Positions 1 to 10,471 of a stretch of DNA of 64,000 nucleotides are shown here, piece by piece. Origin of the DNA: Doryteuthis pealeii. Taxonomy: Eukaryota; Mollusca; Cephalopoda; Myopsida; Loliginidae. The translations under genes were made by a program, and so were the position numbers. The notes below the pieces were generated by a model that worked only from the letters and a program-made list of their open reading frames with translations, ran no database searches and was not told the origin of the DNA. How positions within the stretch are numbered: the stretch's first letter is position 1; the number at the start of each line of letters is the position of its first letter. Location: contig CM042143.1 of the NCBI GenBank assembly GCA_023376005.1, positions 88,043,950-88,107,949 of the forward strand, given 5' to 3'.

Positions 1-525
1 AGAGAGTGGGAGAAACAGAAAGAGAAAGAGAGAGAGAGTGGGAGAAACAGAAAGAGAAAGAGAGAGAGAGTGGAGAAACAGAGAAAGAGAAAGAGAGAGA
101 GAGTGGGAGAAACAGAAAGAGAAAGAGAGAGAGAGAGAGAAACAGAAAGAGAAAGAGAGAAGAGTGGAGAAACAGAAAGAGAAAGAGAGAGAGAGTGAGA
201 ACAGAAAGAGAAAGAGAGAGAGAGAAACAGAAAGAGAGAGAGAGAGTGGAGAGAAACAGAAAGAGAAAGAGAGAGAGTGGGAGAAACAGAAAGAGAGAGA
301 GAGAGAGAAACAGAAAAGAAAGAGAGAGAGAGAGAAACAGAAGAGAAAGAGAGAGAGAGTGGGAGAAACAGAAAGAAAGAGAGAGAAGAGTGGGAGAAAC
401 AGAAAAGAAAAGAGAGAGAGAGAGTGAGAGAAACAGAAAGAAAGAGAAAGAGAGAGTGAGAGAGAAACAGAAAGAGAGAGAGTGAGAGAGAACAGAAAGA
501 GAGAGAGTGAGAGAGAGAGAGAAAC

Positions 526-567
<42 letters not shown>

Positions 568-760
568 AGAGAGAGAAAACAGAAAGAAAGAGAGAGTGAG
601 AGAAACAGAAAGAGAGAGAAGTGAGAGAAACAGAAAGAGAGAGAGAGTGAGAGAAACAGAAAGAGAGAGAGAGTGAGAGAAACAGAAAGAGAGAGAGTGA
701 GAGAAACAGAGTGAGAGAAACAAAGAGAGAGTGAGAGAAACAGAAGAGAGAGAGAGAGAA

Positions 761-791
<31 letters not shown>

Positions 792-868
792 CAGAGAGAG
801 AGTGAGAGAAACAGAAAGAGAGAGAGAGAGTGAGAGAAACAGAAAACAACAACAACAACAAAAAACAC
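1..868. repeat. Polypurine (GA)n minisatellite
   Basis: An almost pure purine tract on the + strand built from GAGAGA runs punctuated by AAACAGAAAGA, giving an irregular unit of roughly 16-30 bp. All open frames across it are R/E/K-rich low-complexity peptides and are not genes. It passes into a short (CAA)n stretch near 845-865. The tract runs off the left edge of the window. Confidence 0.95.
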
Positions 869-985
869 CAGCGCTTTCACTCCTTTAAAAATGAAATATT
901 CCACTAAATCCTTTCATTGGTTTTAGGTCAAATTTCAACAACTGTTTTTTTTGTTGTTGTTGTTGTTCACTCTTTCAGGGAGTGT
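841..985 (+). repeat. GA-linked dispersed repeat, copy 1
   Basis: About 130 bp beginning ACACCAGC and continuing through CTTTCACTCC and CCTTTCATTGGTTTTAGG. It recurs at 1327-1475 and in both places follows directly after a GA run. This suggests the GA tract is the 5' part of a duplicated or mobile unit. The class is not recognised. Confidence 0.6.
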
Positions 986-1326
986 ATCTATTAACAACCA
1001 ATTCCTTTTTATCCTTTTATAATTACTCTTCTTTTTTTCCCCCCCATTTATTATTTTTTCATTATTCCTTTTTGTTTATATCACAGATCTCTATGGTCAA
1101 ATTCAGATTATTTGTATAGTTCTTGGATGATGATTATTCCTAACCAGTCATCTATTTGTTTGTACCATCTGGGATCCAAAGATAAACAGAAATTTCATGC
1201 TGGTTTATCCAACATAAGACAGTGAAGCTTAACTTTGAAATCTTCACTGAGCCAAGTCACTCACTTTATATATTGAGAATGAAGAATTCCTATATATCCA
1301 AGCCCTTCCTTAATATCTTTGGATTA

Positions 1327-1475
1327 GAAAGAGAGAGAGAGAGATAGAGAGAAAAGACACCAGCCTCTTTCACTCCGATGAAAATGAAAGATTCCACTGA
1401 AGCCTTTCATTGGTTTTAGGTCAAATTTCTCCAACTGTTTTTTTTATTTCACTCTTTAAAGGAGTTGGATTTATT
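1327..1475 (+). repeat. GA-linked dispersed repeat, copy 2
   Basis: Second copy of the 841-985 unit, preceded by a short GA run at about 1327-1353 and similar over about 120 bp. Between the two copies (986-1326) I see ordinary AT-rich sequence without recognisable structure. Confidence 0.6.
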
Positions 1476-1558
1476 GACAAGCAAAAACTGAACAAAAAAA
1501 AGTTTAGTAAATCATAGAGAGTTCTCTTCCTCAGATCTTCAGCTCTGAATTTATGTGC

Positions 1559-1800
1559 AACCTCAGTCGGTAGAGCGTTCGGCTAGGAATCCCAAGGTTC
1601 CTGGTTCGATACCTGCCCTCGCCAACTCAGCGTATGAATAGAACAGGGATCTGTGTGGTAAGGTAAGGAGCTGATGGTAGGTGTGGTGCTCCACCTCAGA
1701 TGCCAAAATAATCTCCTTGGTCTAGCGCTAATGAAAAGGGGATAGAGTTTCCACGCTGTCTGGCTGATACCAACATTAGGCCGTCCCGACAATTTTACTA
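1559..1800 (+). mobile_element. SINE-A (tRNA-derived SINE), slightly 5' truncated
   Basis: The tRNA-like head keeps a partial A box (CTCAGTCGGTAGAG) and a B box (GGTTCGATACC). The family body follows, including GGAGCTGATGGTAGGTGTGG and CTCCTTGGTCTAGCGCTA, and ends near GACAATTTTACT. These boxes are the internal pol III promoter typical of tRNA-derived SINEs. It is not a functional tRNA gene because the acceptor stem is incomplete and a 170 bp body is attached. Confidence 0.85.
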
Positions 1801-1804
1801 ACTT

Positions 1805-1935
1805 ATTTATTCTTGAAAATGGGTGAATTTATTCATTGTTCTGTAATTTTGATCTTATGTCGTCCCAATCTCCTGCTTTAATTTATGCTATGTTTTAGTC
1901 AGCTGTCATCAGGTGAATTTACAACCAATCTTAGG
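1805..1935. repeat. Dispersed repeat E, fragment
   Basis: Contains the GATCTTATGTCGTCCC and CTCCTGC..TTTA..GCTATGTTTTA segments, which recur at 41930-42060 (same orientation) and 42955-43050 (opposite orientation). Class unknown. 1936-2208 is T- and G-rich simple sequence with nothing else seen. Confidence 0.5.
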
Positions 1936-2208
1936 TATTTTTGGAGTCATATTTTTGTCTTATTTTGTTTGTTAGCAAATCAATGTAGATATTTTGCAAC
2001 TGCTGTTTTACAACTACTGTTGTCTTTTTTTTTTTTTTGGTTGGGGGGCTATTTCTTGTTTGTTTTTTTTTGGGGGGGGTTCTTGTATTTACTTTTGAAG
2101 AAATATGGAATTTTAAATTCTTCAAGGTAACAATTTTCATCTCCATAGTTTTTTTTTTAAGATAAGCATATGATTACCTCAAATACATCTATTACACTCT
2201 AATCATTG

Positions 2209-2729
2209 ATAGCCCTGTCAGCGGAGGCTTTAGAATTCACCAACTGCACCTCTGCAGAGGTGTAAGACCCCTCCCCAATGGGGGCCACCTGTTAGCCATG
2301 GGTGGCAACTTGTGATGCTTAACTATGGAATTCTGATGGATGAGCTGTTCATGACATGCAACACTCCACTTAGTCCCTTACTTATGCTAGACAGGCGGTC
2401 GGAGAGGCCTCCTTCAGTCAATCGGCAGGTTATGTCAAGCCTTAGTACCTATATGATTGTCCCAACCCTGTTTCCCTTATTGCAAGCCCCAACCCTTTTT
2501 ATTATTTGCTAGAAAGCAGTGGCTAAGGGTCTGAGTGTTCTGGGTATGACCTGGAGTGGTAGTACATGTTAAGGTCCCATCTATGGATTAGATAGGAAAA
2601 AATTACTTTAAAAATAATGCGTTTAAAAGAAAATTGAGTACCCATCAAGAATGAGTAAAACAAAAATGTCTTCGGCATAAAATAACCCAACAAGGGTTGA
2701 CATACTGTAAAACGTAACCAACCAATCTG
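2209..2729 (+). mobile_element. Repeat-B retroposon, near full length
   Basis: Starts with the family 5' end GCCCTGTCAGC and keeps CACCTCTGCAGAGG, CCTATATGATTGTCCC and the 3' end GGGTTGACAT..GTAAAA..AACCAACCAA. The segment between TATGACCTGGAGTGG is shortened by an internal deletion relative to other copies. No coding capacity. The retroposon class is inferred from dated insertions elsewhere in the window (see 45886-46468). Confidence 0.85.
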
Positions 2730-3273
2730 ATCATTGACAGTAGTACAAAGCACCTTTTTGATCTTAGTAGAAGGCACAGGTACTACACCCTGATCCTATG
2801 TGTCATTGATGGCCTGTAAAGTGAAGGTGAAGTAATAACAGTTTATTTGACTTAGTGTAACAAAGTAGATAAAAAATAAATCCTTCCCCTACATTTCCCC
2901 CACTCTTAACATTACCTGAGAGTAAAGCCAAAAACCTGTCTTGACTTGTTTTATAGTTTATCAACCGAATTATTATCAGAACAGAAAATTTTGAAACATT
3001 TTGTCATACATATGCACAGACAGAGGGAACGTTTTGGGATTTTTAAAACTCTATCTCGAACTATTATTGGCATTTCAGTCTCGGAAGACTATAGTTTTTG
3101 TGCCCCTGAAGTTACAGCACTTCCTGTGACTGTAAAGTCCAATGTTAGAAAAACACTTTCGACCACAGATGTCGCATGTGAAGGCTGTCCCTGAAGATGT
3201 TGATGTGCCGGCGCTTTTGTTGCCACTGTTTTCTTCTGGACCTCTTAGCTTCATGGTGTTGCGTTCCTCACCT
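2730..3273. other. No recognisable feature
   Basis: AT-rich unique-looking sequence. The 82-codon open frame at 2946-3194 has no recognisable motif and no repeat support; I do not call it a gene. Confidence 0.5.
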
Positions 3274-3370
3274 GTACTACTTACACACTGAGTTGGCGAG
3301 GGCCGATATTAAACCAAAAAACCCAGTGGTTCCCAGCCGAACACTCTACAACTGAGCTAAACCAGTCCTT
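3274..3370 (-). mobile_element. SINE-A, head only
   Basis: Minus-strand copy limited to the tRNA-like head: ACTGAGTTGGCGAGGGCC through CAACTGAGCTAAACCAGTCC. The body is missing. It is diverged (the B box region reads GATATTAAACC on +). Confidence 0.75.
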
Positions 3371-3447
3371 AATTCTCTATAATAATAGGACATTATTTGT
3401 ATAGAATTAGATCTGAAGTGAATAGATAATGACTATGGTATTTAGAA

Positions 3448-3746
3448 CTAGAAGCATCTACCCAGCATCACCTGGGTAAAGGTGGGGTGTTAAAAAAAAG
3501 GTAATCTTGCAGATCCATTATTGTTGAATCGTGAGTTAGACCCTTGCAGAATGCCCCATTAAAAATCCCTATGTAAAAAAGACCTTGATCTGGTCTGGTG
3601 GAGCGTCAGAAAAAAAAGTGCATAGATACTCTGAAAAGAAAAATGAATGTCTCTTATTTAAGATATTAAATGCAAAAAACAATTCCATGCTGTTATCATT
3701 TTAAATTTCTGGACATACATACACACAAACTGCCCTTTAGCTATGT
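3448..3746 (-). mobile_element. HEL1 non-autonomous Helitron-like element
   Basis: On the minus strand the element ends in a hairpin (CTACCC..GGGTAG type; CTACCCAGCATCACCTGGGTA on +) followed by about 9 nt and CTAG. That is the canonical Helitron 3' terminus: hairpin, short spacer, CTRR. The 5' end resembles AAAGGGCAGTTTGTGTGTATG. It has no Rep/helicase coding capacity. It is the first of a head-to-tail chain. Confidence 0.7.
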
Positions 3747-3747
3747 A

Positions 3748-3930
3748 CTAGAATTGGCTACCCGGCATTTCCTGGGTAGAAGGGTATAATAAAAACTTAG
3801 TCTCGCCAATCCATTGATTGTTTTGGTCTTACATAATTGATTTAAGTTTTAAATCTGAATGCAACCAATGACTTTCCTTTCTTTGTTATTCAAATCCTAA
3901 TTTTTACATATCCTTCCAGATATAAATAAA
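3748..3930 (-). mobile_element. HEL1 element, 5' truncated
   Basis: Directly abuts the previous HEL1. CTAG lies at 3748-3751 with hairpin CTACCCGG..CCTGGGTAG beside it. The HEL1 body is cut off near 3930. Immediate head-to-tail stacking is common for Helitrons. Confidence 0.65.
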
Positions 3931-4135
3931 ATCATTATTTTTGATCTGGTGATGGTGAATGTGTATATATATTTATATTGTCGTTATTTGTTTCCTCAGG
4001 ACATATGATGGCAGCAAACTCGTATTCAAGTATTGCCATTGCTTGATATAGTAACAATAATAACAATAACAAAAAAAAAAAGAAAAAAAAAAAGCTCAAT
4101 AGTTCAAACAATATAATGGTGAGCTTCAAAAAAGT

Positions 4136-4288
4136 TCAACAATGAGCTGCACGAAAGTGGCTCTTTAGTCCTGCCAAAGTCTTGCACACCTTCCCACAAT
4201 TACAGGTATTTCCAGGGAGCACAGGGTATTTTATTAGTCCATCCCGCCGATGCACAGATTGGTGACTGATCAGGCCAGCTTTGCTCAG
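4136..4288 (-). pseudogene. LINE-type C-terminal zinc-finger fragment
   Basis: Read on the minus strand, 4288 to 4136 is a single open frame closed by TGA. It encodes a finger-like LSKAGLISHQSVH and then CNCGKVCKTLAGLKSHFRAAH. The second resembles a C2H2 finger (C-x-C, one residue shorter than the usual CxxC, then L..H and a final H). Paired C-terminal fingers with AGLKSH are, from family knowledge, typical of some non-LTR retrotransposon polyproteins. No upstream reverse transcriptase is present: a HEL1 5' fragment (4290-4333) interrupts it. I infer a LINE remnant; a host zinc-finger exon is the alternative. Confidence 0.45.
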
Positions 4289-4289
4289 G

Positions 4290-4594
4290 ACATACACACA
4301 CACACACTCGCATAACTGCCTTTTATATATGTACTAGAAGCAGCTACCTAGTGTTGCCTGGGAAGGGGGGGGGCAAAAAACCCTGGTGAACTGATTTGTT
4401 TACTTTTTAGATTCACAAATGTTGGACATTTTTAAATAGAATTTCAATGCTATTTCTATGTATATTTTAATTTCTAAATATCTTCGATTATAAAACAAAT
4501 TTTCATAATTTTTGCACAAAAAAAGCAAGAACCGGTGATATTTAATATGTATATATAAATATATTTACTTTTATATATTATATATATTATATTT
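4290..4594 (-). mobile_element. HEL1 5' fragment plus HEL1 element
   Basis: 4290-4333 is a HEL1 5' end on the minus strand (GGACATACACAC..AACTGCC on +). A second HEL1 starts with CTAG at 4334-4337 and a decayed hairpin (GCTACCTAGTGTTGCCTGGG), and runs to about 4594. Confidence 0.65.
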
Positions 4595-4595
4595 A

Positions 4596-5098
4596 CTAGT
4601 ACAAAATAAAAAACGCATGTTTATATATGTTATAGATTTTTGAAACATATTGCCTGAAGGGTGGGAGTAAAAAATTTGATGTCAGCGAGTTTGTACCCTA
4701 AGTAAGTAAAATCATCAAATTCATTAAAGGATTAAAAAATAAAACAATTTGAAATGTAAACTTTAAATATGTATTAAAATAAAACAAACTATATATAGAT
4801 ATATAATACCAGTCATGTATTTATTAAAACTTGTTTTAAAAAACAATGAGGACTGTCTAATGTTGCATGTTCAAATTTTGAGTGTATTTATTCTATGTTA
4901 TGATGATTTTGGGTAATGTGATGTAAGCAGTGACGTAATTTTTGTTACAGAAGCGAATTTCCATTATTAATAAGATATATTTATTTTTTTTTTTAATAAA
5001 AATAAATTTAAAAATATTTACTTTGACGTTAATTGTTTTATTTTCAAAGTTTCCTTTGGACATACAGACATACATACACACCTACTTCCCTTTATATA
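4596..5098 (-). mobile_element. HEL3 element joined to a HEL1-like 5' end
   Basis: ACTAGTACAAAATAAAAAA followed by the HEL3 body (GTACCCTAAGTAAGTAAAATC, GAGGACTGTCTAATGTTGC) matches 42069-42449 and, inverted, 57917-58274. The terminal hairpin has decayed. After the HEL3 5' motif TCCATTATTAATA (near 4960-4972) the sequence continues as a HEL1-type 5' end ending ACTTCCCTTTATATATG. Confidence 0.65.
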
Positions 5099-5881
5099 TG
5101 TATGGAATGGATGAATAGATAGATTATTACCATTTTGTTCCTTCATATTCTTTCCCTCTTTGTGTGTATGTGTGTTCTATAATTTGGCCTTTCATACTCC
5201 TCCAGCTGACCAAGAATTGGTTTATTTGAAAAACCCTATGAAGAATCTCCTTACTCTTTGACTGGTAAACAGGAGAGTCCAATAATGACAGCTGTTAAGT
5301 TCCTACAGACTTCCTCTTCCTGTTTCTACAGAACATCATTATATTCTCTTTAAAGTTACTTTACCATTTCCTTACTGGTGGAATTTTTCTGACTCCTGAT
5401 GAGTTAACAAGCAGTCTTCAGCAATGACTCTTCACTAAGATTCGTGTGTGTGTGTGTGAGAGAGGGGGGTTGGTGTCTGATTTTCTTATAAGCATATTAT
5501 TCAGGGTTTGGTAAAGGTCTGAGCTTGTCTAAACGTTTTAACAGTGGGTGGAAGTTTCTTTTTTGATATTATCATTTTTCACTGTTCTGATATAATTGTT
5601 TGTTTAGAAAAGAAAAATCTTCCTCCTTTGAAGTGGTTAACTCTTTTCAGGTTTTTTTTTTCCCCCTTAATGTTATAAATATTTATATTTGAATGAAACA
5701 TAAACTCAAGATGTATTTTTGTGTTTATGAATTCAGCTCCAATATATTTCTATATTCATAAATGATATAAACATGTGTGTAGTTTGATTGTTTTTACAGA
5801 AAGAAATCTTTTTTATTCTATACTTTTTATTAGCACTGAAGATTTTTTCTGATTTATACATTAATACTCTTGTTCCTTAAT

Positions 5882-5884
<3 letters not shown>
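5099..5884. other. No recognisable feature
   Basis: AT-rich sequence with a short (GT)n near 5445-5460 and several T runs. No gene, SINE or Helitron end seen. Confidence 0.5.

Positions 5885-5943
<59 letters not shown>
5885..5943. repeat. (TA)n microsatellite, about 59 bp
   Basis: Uninterrupted AT dinucleotides. It is followed at 5951-5994 by a small palindrome in which two SINE-A 3' tails (CTTTACTTTTAC and its complement) face each other across another TA run. Confidence 0.95.
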
Positions 5944-5946
<3 letters not shown>

Positions 5947-5980
5947 AATACTTTACTTTTACTATATATATATATATATA

Positions 5981-6132
5981 GTAAAAGTAAAGTTGTCAGG
6001 GTGGCCTAAAGTAGGTATCAGCCAATCAGCGAGGGAGTCTGTCCTCTTCACTAGACCAAGGAGATTGTTTTTGCATCTGAGGTGGAGCGCCACACCTACC
6101 ATCAACTCCTTACTTTACCGCACAGATTTCTT
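5981..6132 (-). mobile_element. SINE-A 3' body, fused to Repeat-B
   Basis: Minus-strand SINE-A body from the tail to the CTTTACCGCACAGAT region. The sequence then switches without a gap to Repeat-B in the other orientation, so the tRNA head is missing. Confidence 0.8.
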
Positions 6133-6629
6133 GTACACTCCACTTTGGCCCTTATGTAGGCTAAACAGGCGGTCAGAGAGGCCCCCTCTAATCAATGGGC
6201 TCGTAACGTCAAGCCCTAGCAATTATATGATTCTCAACCCTATTGCCCTTATGACAATCCCTCAACCCTTTTTATCATATATGTGTTTGAAGGTAGTGGC
6301 TGAGGGTCATAATGTCCTAGGTATGACATTAAAATGGATCTGATGGTGAAGTTCCAATTCTGGAGTTCTGGGGAATGTGGAGTACCCCCTTCATCGCCAT
6401 TGCTCCCAGGTCCACTCAGGGTGGTAGTACCTGTTAGGGTCTCATCTATGGGTTAAATAGAAAAAATGATTTTAGAAAAATGTGTTTAAAAAAAAATGAG
6501 TTAAAAAAAAATGAGTTTAAAAAAAAGAACTGAGTATCCATCAAGAATGAATAAAACAAAATGTTGTCAGCATAAAATAAACCTAACATGGGTTGATATG
6601 CCATAAAAACCAATTAACCAACTAATTCA
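6133..6629 (+). mobile_element. Repeat-B, 5' truncated, fused to SINE-A
   Basis: Begins inside the family at ACTCCACTTTGGCCCTTA and continues to the 3' end (ATGGGTTGATATGCCATAAAA..CCAATTAACCAAC). The open frame 5870-6343 merely runs across TA repeat, SINE and Repeat-B. Confidence 0.8.
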
Positions 6630-6774
6630 ATTCATTCTCTTCTAAATAATTCACTGTTGCTTCTTTTTTTAACTTAAGATATAGATTTATATATTCTTTA
6701 AAGAAACCTCAATAATACTTATCAAGGTCAACATTAATTCATAAGTTTAGCAAGGATGGTAAAGATAGGTAAAA

Positions 6775-6778
<4 letters not shown>

Positions 6779-6826
<48 letters not shown>
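6779..6826. repeat. (TA)n microsatellite
   Basis: About 48 bp of TA dinucleotides. 6630-6778 upstream shows nothing recognisable. Confidence 0.9.
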
Positions 6827-6827
<1 letters not shown>

Positions 6828-6889
6828 ATTCTTATACTTACAAATATAACTAAATGTCAAGATGTTTGTTTTTCTCGTCTGGTTGGTGA

Positions 6890-7107
6890 GAGTTGTTAAT
6901 TTGTCTCAATGAAAAATTGTAGTCCTAAAAACCTACATTAGCAATATAGCTACCCTCTCTATCTGTCTGTCTGTCTACCTCCTCCCCCTCTCTTATATGT
7001 ACTAGCTAATTTATCTCAATGAAAATTTGTAGTCTAAAAGAACCCACATTAGCAATATAGCCACCCTCTATCTCTATTTGTCTGTCTCTCATATATGTAC
7101 TAGCAGA
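6890..7107 (+). repeat. Tandem duplication, two units of about 100-115 bp
   Basis: Two consecutive units share TCTCAATGAAAAATTGTAGTC, CATTAGCAATATAGC and CTCTATCTCT..TGTCTGTC, each ending TATATGTACT. The second is followed by CTAGCAGAACTA, similar to a Helitron-type CTAG terminus on the minus strand (AGCC..GGCT hairpin at about 7125-7137). Confidence 0.7.
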
Positions 7108-7224
7108 ACTACTTGATATAGCCTGTTGTTGGGCTGTAATAGATGCATTTGAAACATCTGTCTGGACTATTCATCAAAAAAATATTGTATCCGCTTAATA
7201 TTAATAAGATTGGGCATAAATAAG

Positions 7225-7820
7225 TGTAGCAAGATGGGTATATTATCCTGACTTTTGTGAGCGAGAACTACTATATTAGAAAAGGAGGAGGAAGAAATAA
7301 GAGATGATAAAGGTTTAAAAAAATAGTGATGAGCCAAAACAGGATGAACGATGATTTGACCGTAGCGTGACCCCAAACTGAGAATTGAGTGTCAACCGGA
7401 AGTCGGGTGTTGACCGCAACCGGAAGTCGGGTGTTGACCGGAACTGGAAGTTTCAGGTGTTGACCGGAAGTCACGTGGTGACGTGGAACAACGAAGAAAG
7501 GTATCGGCCTCTTTTTGCCTTCCGCCGTCGTAGGGTACGGATCGAACCTCTAGTGGCTAGTATGGGGTCACAGTAATCAAGTAGTGTTCTCTCTCTCTTT
7601 CTCTCTGCCTTTCCTCCTCTCTGGTACGAGCCCACGAGACGAGCACGAAAATAAAGGCTAGCAGTTGTGACTACATATTTCTTGTGTTGTAATTTCTATC
7701 AACACCATTTTAGCACTGTGAATTTGGAGGCACATGGACGAGACCCGCTATACAATATACACCGCCGCTGCCACATTACAGTTATCGTTTTAGTGCCCGG
7801 AAAAAGGGGACAATGTTACA
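7225..7820 (+). mobile_element. Solo LTR, copy 1
   Basis: A 596 bp element starts TGTAGC and ends GTTACA (TG..CA, with short inverted TGTA/TACA). It is flanked on both sides by TAAG (7221-7224 and 7821-7824), or ATAAG if the last base is shared. It contains repeated CCGGAAGT motifs, a polyadenylation signal AATAAA at 7650-7655 and a CT tract. It aligns end to end with 22766-23336. No internal gag-pol lies beside it, so a solo LTR left by LTR-LTR recombination is inferred. Orientation follows AATAAA. Confidence 0.8.
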
Positions 7821-7852
7821 TAAGCACTCCACTCTATGATTTTTTTAAATCA

Positions 7853-8146
7853 AATATATATATATATATATAACAGTCTGTACGAGGTTCTACATGCCGC
7901 ACAATTATTTGCCGAAGTTCGCTTGTCATGATTATTTTCTATAATTATCGAATTTTATACGATATACACATTGTAAGTGCCTTTCAAGCAAAAATATAAA
8001 TAATATATAATATATATATATATTAGTTTATATTTATTTGCATTGGAACAATTTTGTTACCATTGGTTTCTTACTGTGTAGCAGTCATCAGGCAACGAAT
8101 ATATATATATGAGAAGTAAATACACAAACGATGTGTTTTTGATATG

Positions 8147-8190
<44 letters not shown>
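7853..8190. repeat. TA-rich region with several (TA)n runs
   Basis: TA runs near 7853-7872, 8008-8022, 8100-8110 and 8150-8184. A degenerate hammerhead (8055-8096) lies between them. Confidence 0.85.
8055..8096 (-). ncRNA. Degenerate hammerhead ribozyme motif
   Basis: Read on minus: CUGAUGA (8091-8085), CUG..CAG stem II, then three extra bases before GAAA (8070-8067), and a 3 bp helix III (ACC/GGU) ending in U-A. Helix I pairs weakly (GUU with AAC, one mismatch at the junction). The extra UAA beside stem II probably abolishes activity. It sits between (TA)n runs like the intact motifs. Confidence 0.35.
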
Positions 8191-8191
<1 letters not shown>

Positions 8192-8403
8192 AATAATTAT
8201 ATTTGGGCAGCATCTTTTCATTCAAACAAATTTGGTAATGGAAGTAATGAAATCCTTATTGTTTTTTGAAGTTTTTTTTCTTTCAAGTTTTCAAACAGTT
8301 TTTTTCTCTTCAATGTTATTATCTTGAAAGGTGTTAATGAGTTGTCTGAAAGAGTTTTCATTAGTAAACCAAGTACTTTCCGTTCTATTCAGATTCTGGT
8401 TAG

Positions 8404-8478
8404 CAACAATAAAGATGAAGACAACAGTCCAAAAAATCTAAATCATCAAGTCTCATGTCAAAAATTCAGACAAATAAT
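8404..8478 (+). mobile_element. C module fragment
   Basis: Matches the 3' end of the C/D family: AATAAAGATGAAGACAACAGTCC .. CAAGTCTCATGTCAAAAATTCAGAC (quoted in part). It lacks the CTGAAGAAGG motif. 8479-9110 contains nothing I recognise beyond A-rich runs and GTG repeats. Confidence 0.6.
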
Positions 8479-9110
8479 ACAAACTGTATATCTGATAAGA
8501 ATAAATAAGGACAACAATAGAGGAAGATATATATTTTTTTAAATGATATTAGAAAAGGATAAGTGGGTAGGGAAGATGAATGCGGTGTTTCCTTCTGGTT
8601 ATGTGCAGCTGATTTCATTCTAATAACACCAAAGTCTTGCAAACATATTTTTATACATATTTCTATGAATTGTGTAGTTGTATCAGAATCTGCCAAGAAA
8701 GTCTCCAAACATTTCAACAACAAAATCTTCTATCATAAAAAGAAAAGGAAAAAAAAGAAAAAGAAAGACAATGATTATTCGATCTAATCACTGTTGTTAT
8801 TGATTTTTATGCCAATGTGGAAGCAAATTCTAGGCTGACATTATGAATTCAGGAAATTCCGCAGGAAACAAAAAAGATGGTAATCAAGTTGGAACTTTTG
8901 GGAATCACTGGAAAGCTGCTGTTGGTGGTGGTGGTGTACAGCTGGTGGTTCATTCCTTTAAATGGTTGATTGATTTGGCACTCAATTAGAATCAACAGAA
9001 AACCATTTTTGAAATGTAACAGACACTTGTTTTTCTTTCTCATCTGATTGTAATTATATGATTATAGTAAACAAAAACTTATCTCTCTCTTGCTTGTGTA
9101 TGTATGTATG

Positions 9111-9126
9111 TGTGTGTGTGTGTATA

Positions 9127-9167
<41 letters not shown>

Positions 9168-9175
9168 TATATATA
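9111..9175. repeat. Compound (GT)n(TA)n(CA)n microsatellite
   Basis: GT, TA and AC dinucleotide runs form an imperfect palindrome. Confidence 0.9.
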
Positions 9176-9179
9176 AATG

Positions 9180-9424
9180 ATCGGGTGGCCTAAAGTCGGT
9201 ATCAGCTAGACAGCGAGTGAGTCTATCTCCTTTTCACAAGTGCTAGACCAAGGAGATTGTTTTTGGCATCTATTCCAGAGTACTACACCTACCCATCAGC
9301 TCCTCACTTTACTGCACAGATCTCTGTGCTACTCATACACTGAGTTGGCGAGGGCCAGTGTTGAACTCAGAACCTTGTGGTTTCAAGTTGGATGCTGTAC
9401 TGACTGAGCTAAACTGGCCCTATC
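9180..9424 (-). mobile_element. SINE-A, full length
   Basis: Complete minus-strand copy from the tail (GGGTGGCCTAAAGTCGGTATC) to the head (GACTGAGCTAAACTGGCCC). The B-box complement is diverged (GTGTTGAACTC). It is tandem with the next copy, separated by a short TA run. Confidence 0.85.
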
Positions 9425-9433
9425 ATATATATA

Positions 9434-9688
9434 AAAGTAAAGTTGTCGGGGCGGCCTAATGTCGGTATCAGCTAATCAGCGAGGGAGTCTATCCCCTTTT
9501 CACTAACGCTAGACTGAGATTATTTCAGCATCTGAGGTGGAGCGTCACACCTACCATCAGCTCCTCACTTTACCGCACAGATCCCTGTGCTACTCATACA
9601 CTGAGTTGGCGGGGCCAATATCGAACCAAGAACCTTGTGATTCCTAGCCGAATACTCTACAACTGAGCTAAACCGGACCCTTAGGGCC
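9434..9688 (-). mobile_element. SINE-A, full length
   Basis: Minus-strand copy, closer to consensus than its neighbour, with AAAAGTAAAGTTGTCGGGG at the tail and AACTGAGCTAAACCGGACCC at the head. It sits in the same orientation 10 bp from the preceding SINE. Confidence 0.87.
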
Positions 9689-9695
9689 ATATATA

Positions 9696-10020
9696 TATAT
9701 AATTGCAACACACTCTGATAAAAAATGAGACCATCCAAATCATTCAAGATGAAATGCAAAAATATAAATCCTGATTATCTGCTGTTGCTTATCTGCTGAA
9801 TTCTTATTTCTTATGATTCTCATCACCTCAGCTAAATAATAGGCCATTCTGTTTTTATTATAAAAGTAAAGGAAGAAAAAGGACATGATACACAGAAAAA
9901 TATAAGAAAGAAAGAAAGAAAGATAGAGAGAAGGGTGAACATGTGGAAGCAAAAACGCTAATCTGTTTCAAATGAACATAATGAAAAGATGAAATGAAGT
10001 AAAGAAAGAAAAAAAATGTG
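9696..10020 (+). mobile_element. HEL4 element, both ends lost
   Basis: Opposite orientation to the other HEL4 copies: TTGCAACACACTCTG.., GAGACCATCC.., CACCTCAGCTAAATAATAGG and the GAAAGAAAG tract. It stops where the MITE at 10024 begins. The HEL4 3' hairpin is absent. Confidence 0.65.
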
Positions 10021-10023
10021 AGA

Positions 10024-10441
10024 AATATGTGGAATAGCATGAGGAAACATAGATGGGTAATTCCATGTAAAATCATCCAGGCCATGTCACTGACCACTTC
10101 AATTTTTCTGAAATGTTGTCCAGGTGTGGATTATGCTAAAGTTGGGCAAAAATACTTTTATAAACCAATTTTTAGTAGTAGGGAAGCCTAGAACTCATTT
10201 TACAGACAAAAATAGATTACAAAAAGTCAACATTTTTCTTGAACCCCACCAAATTTGGAGAGCTAAAAATCGACATAACTCCACCAATTTTTGGAAATGG
10301 AAGCTAAATTTTGGGATTGTCTAACTTTAACATAGTCCACACCTGAAAAAAAATTCAGAATAATTGAAGGTGGTGGTTGACAATTTTACTTTTTTCTCGA
10401 TAATTTAGCACGGAATTACCAAGATGCTATTCCACATATTC
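10024..10441. mobile_element. TIR element (MITE-like), 418 bp
   Basis: The ends are inverted: GTGGAATAGCAT..GGTAATTCC on the left, and GGAATTACC..ATGCTATTCCAC on the right, continuing imperfectly for about 80 bp (TGTCA..ACCACTTCAAT and its complement). The interior has no transposase. The open frame 10124-10324 is not recognisable. The superfamily is undetermined because the target duplication is obscured by ATAT. Confidence 0.65.
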
Positions 10442-10471
10442 AATGTATACTTTCTTGAGTTTCTTTAACAC

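Noticed and set aside
6..676. Long R/E/K-rich open frames at the left edge
   Set aside because: Pure read-through of the GA minisatellite; overlapping frames are all open.
5390..5440. CTGATGAG at 5396 as a ribozyme core
   Set aside because: No GAAA strand at a suitable distance.
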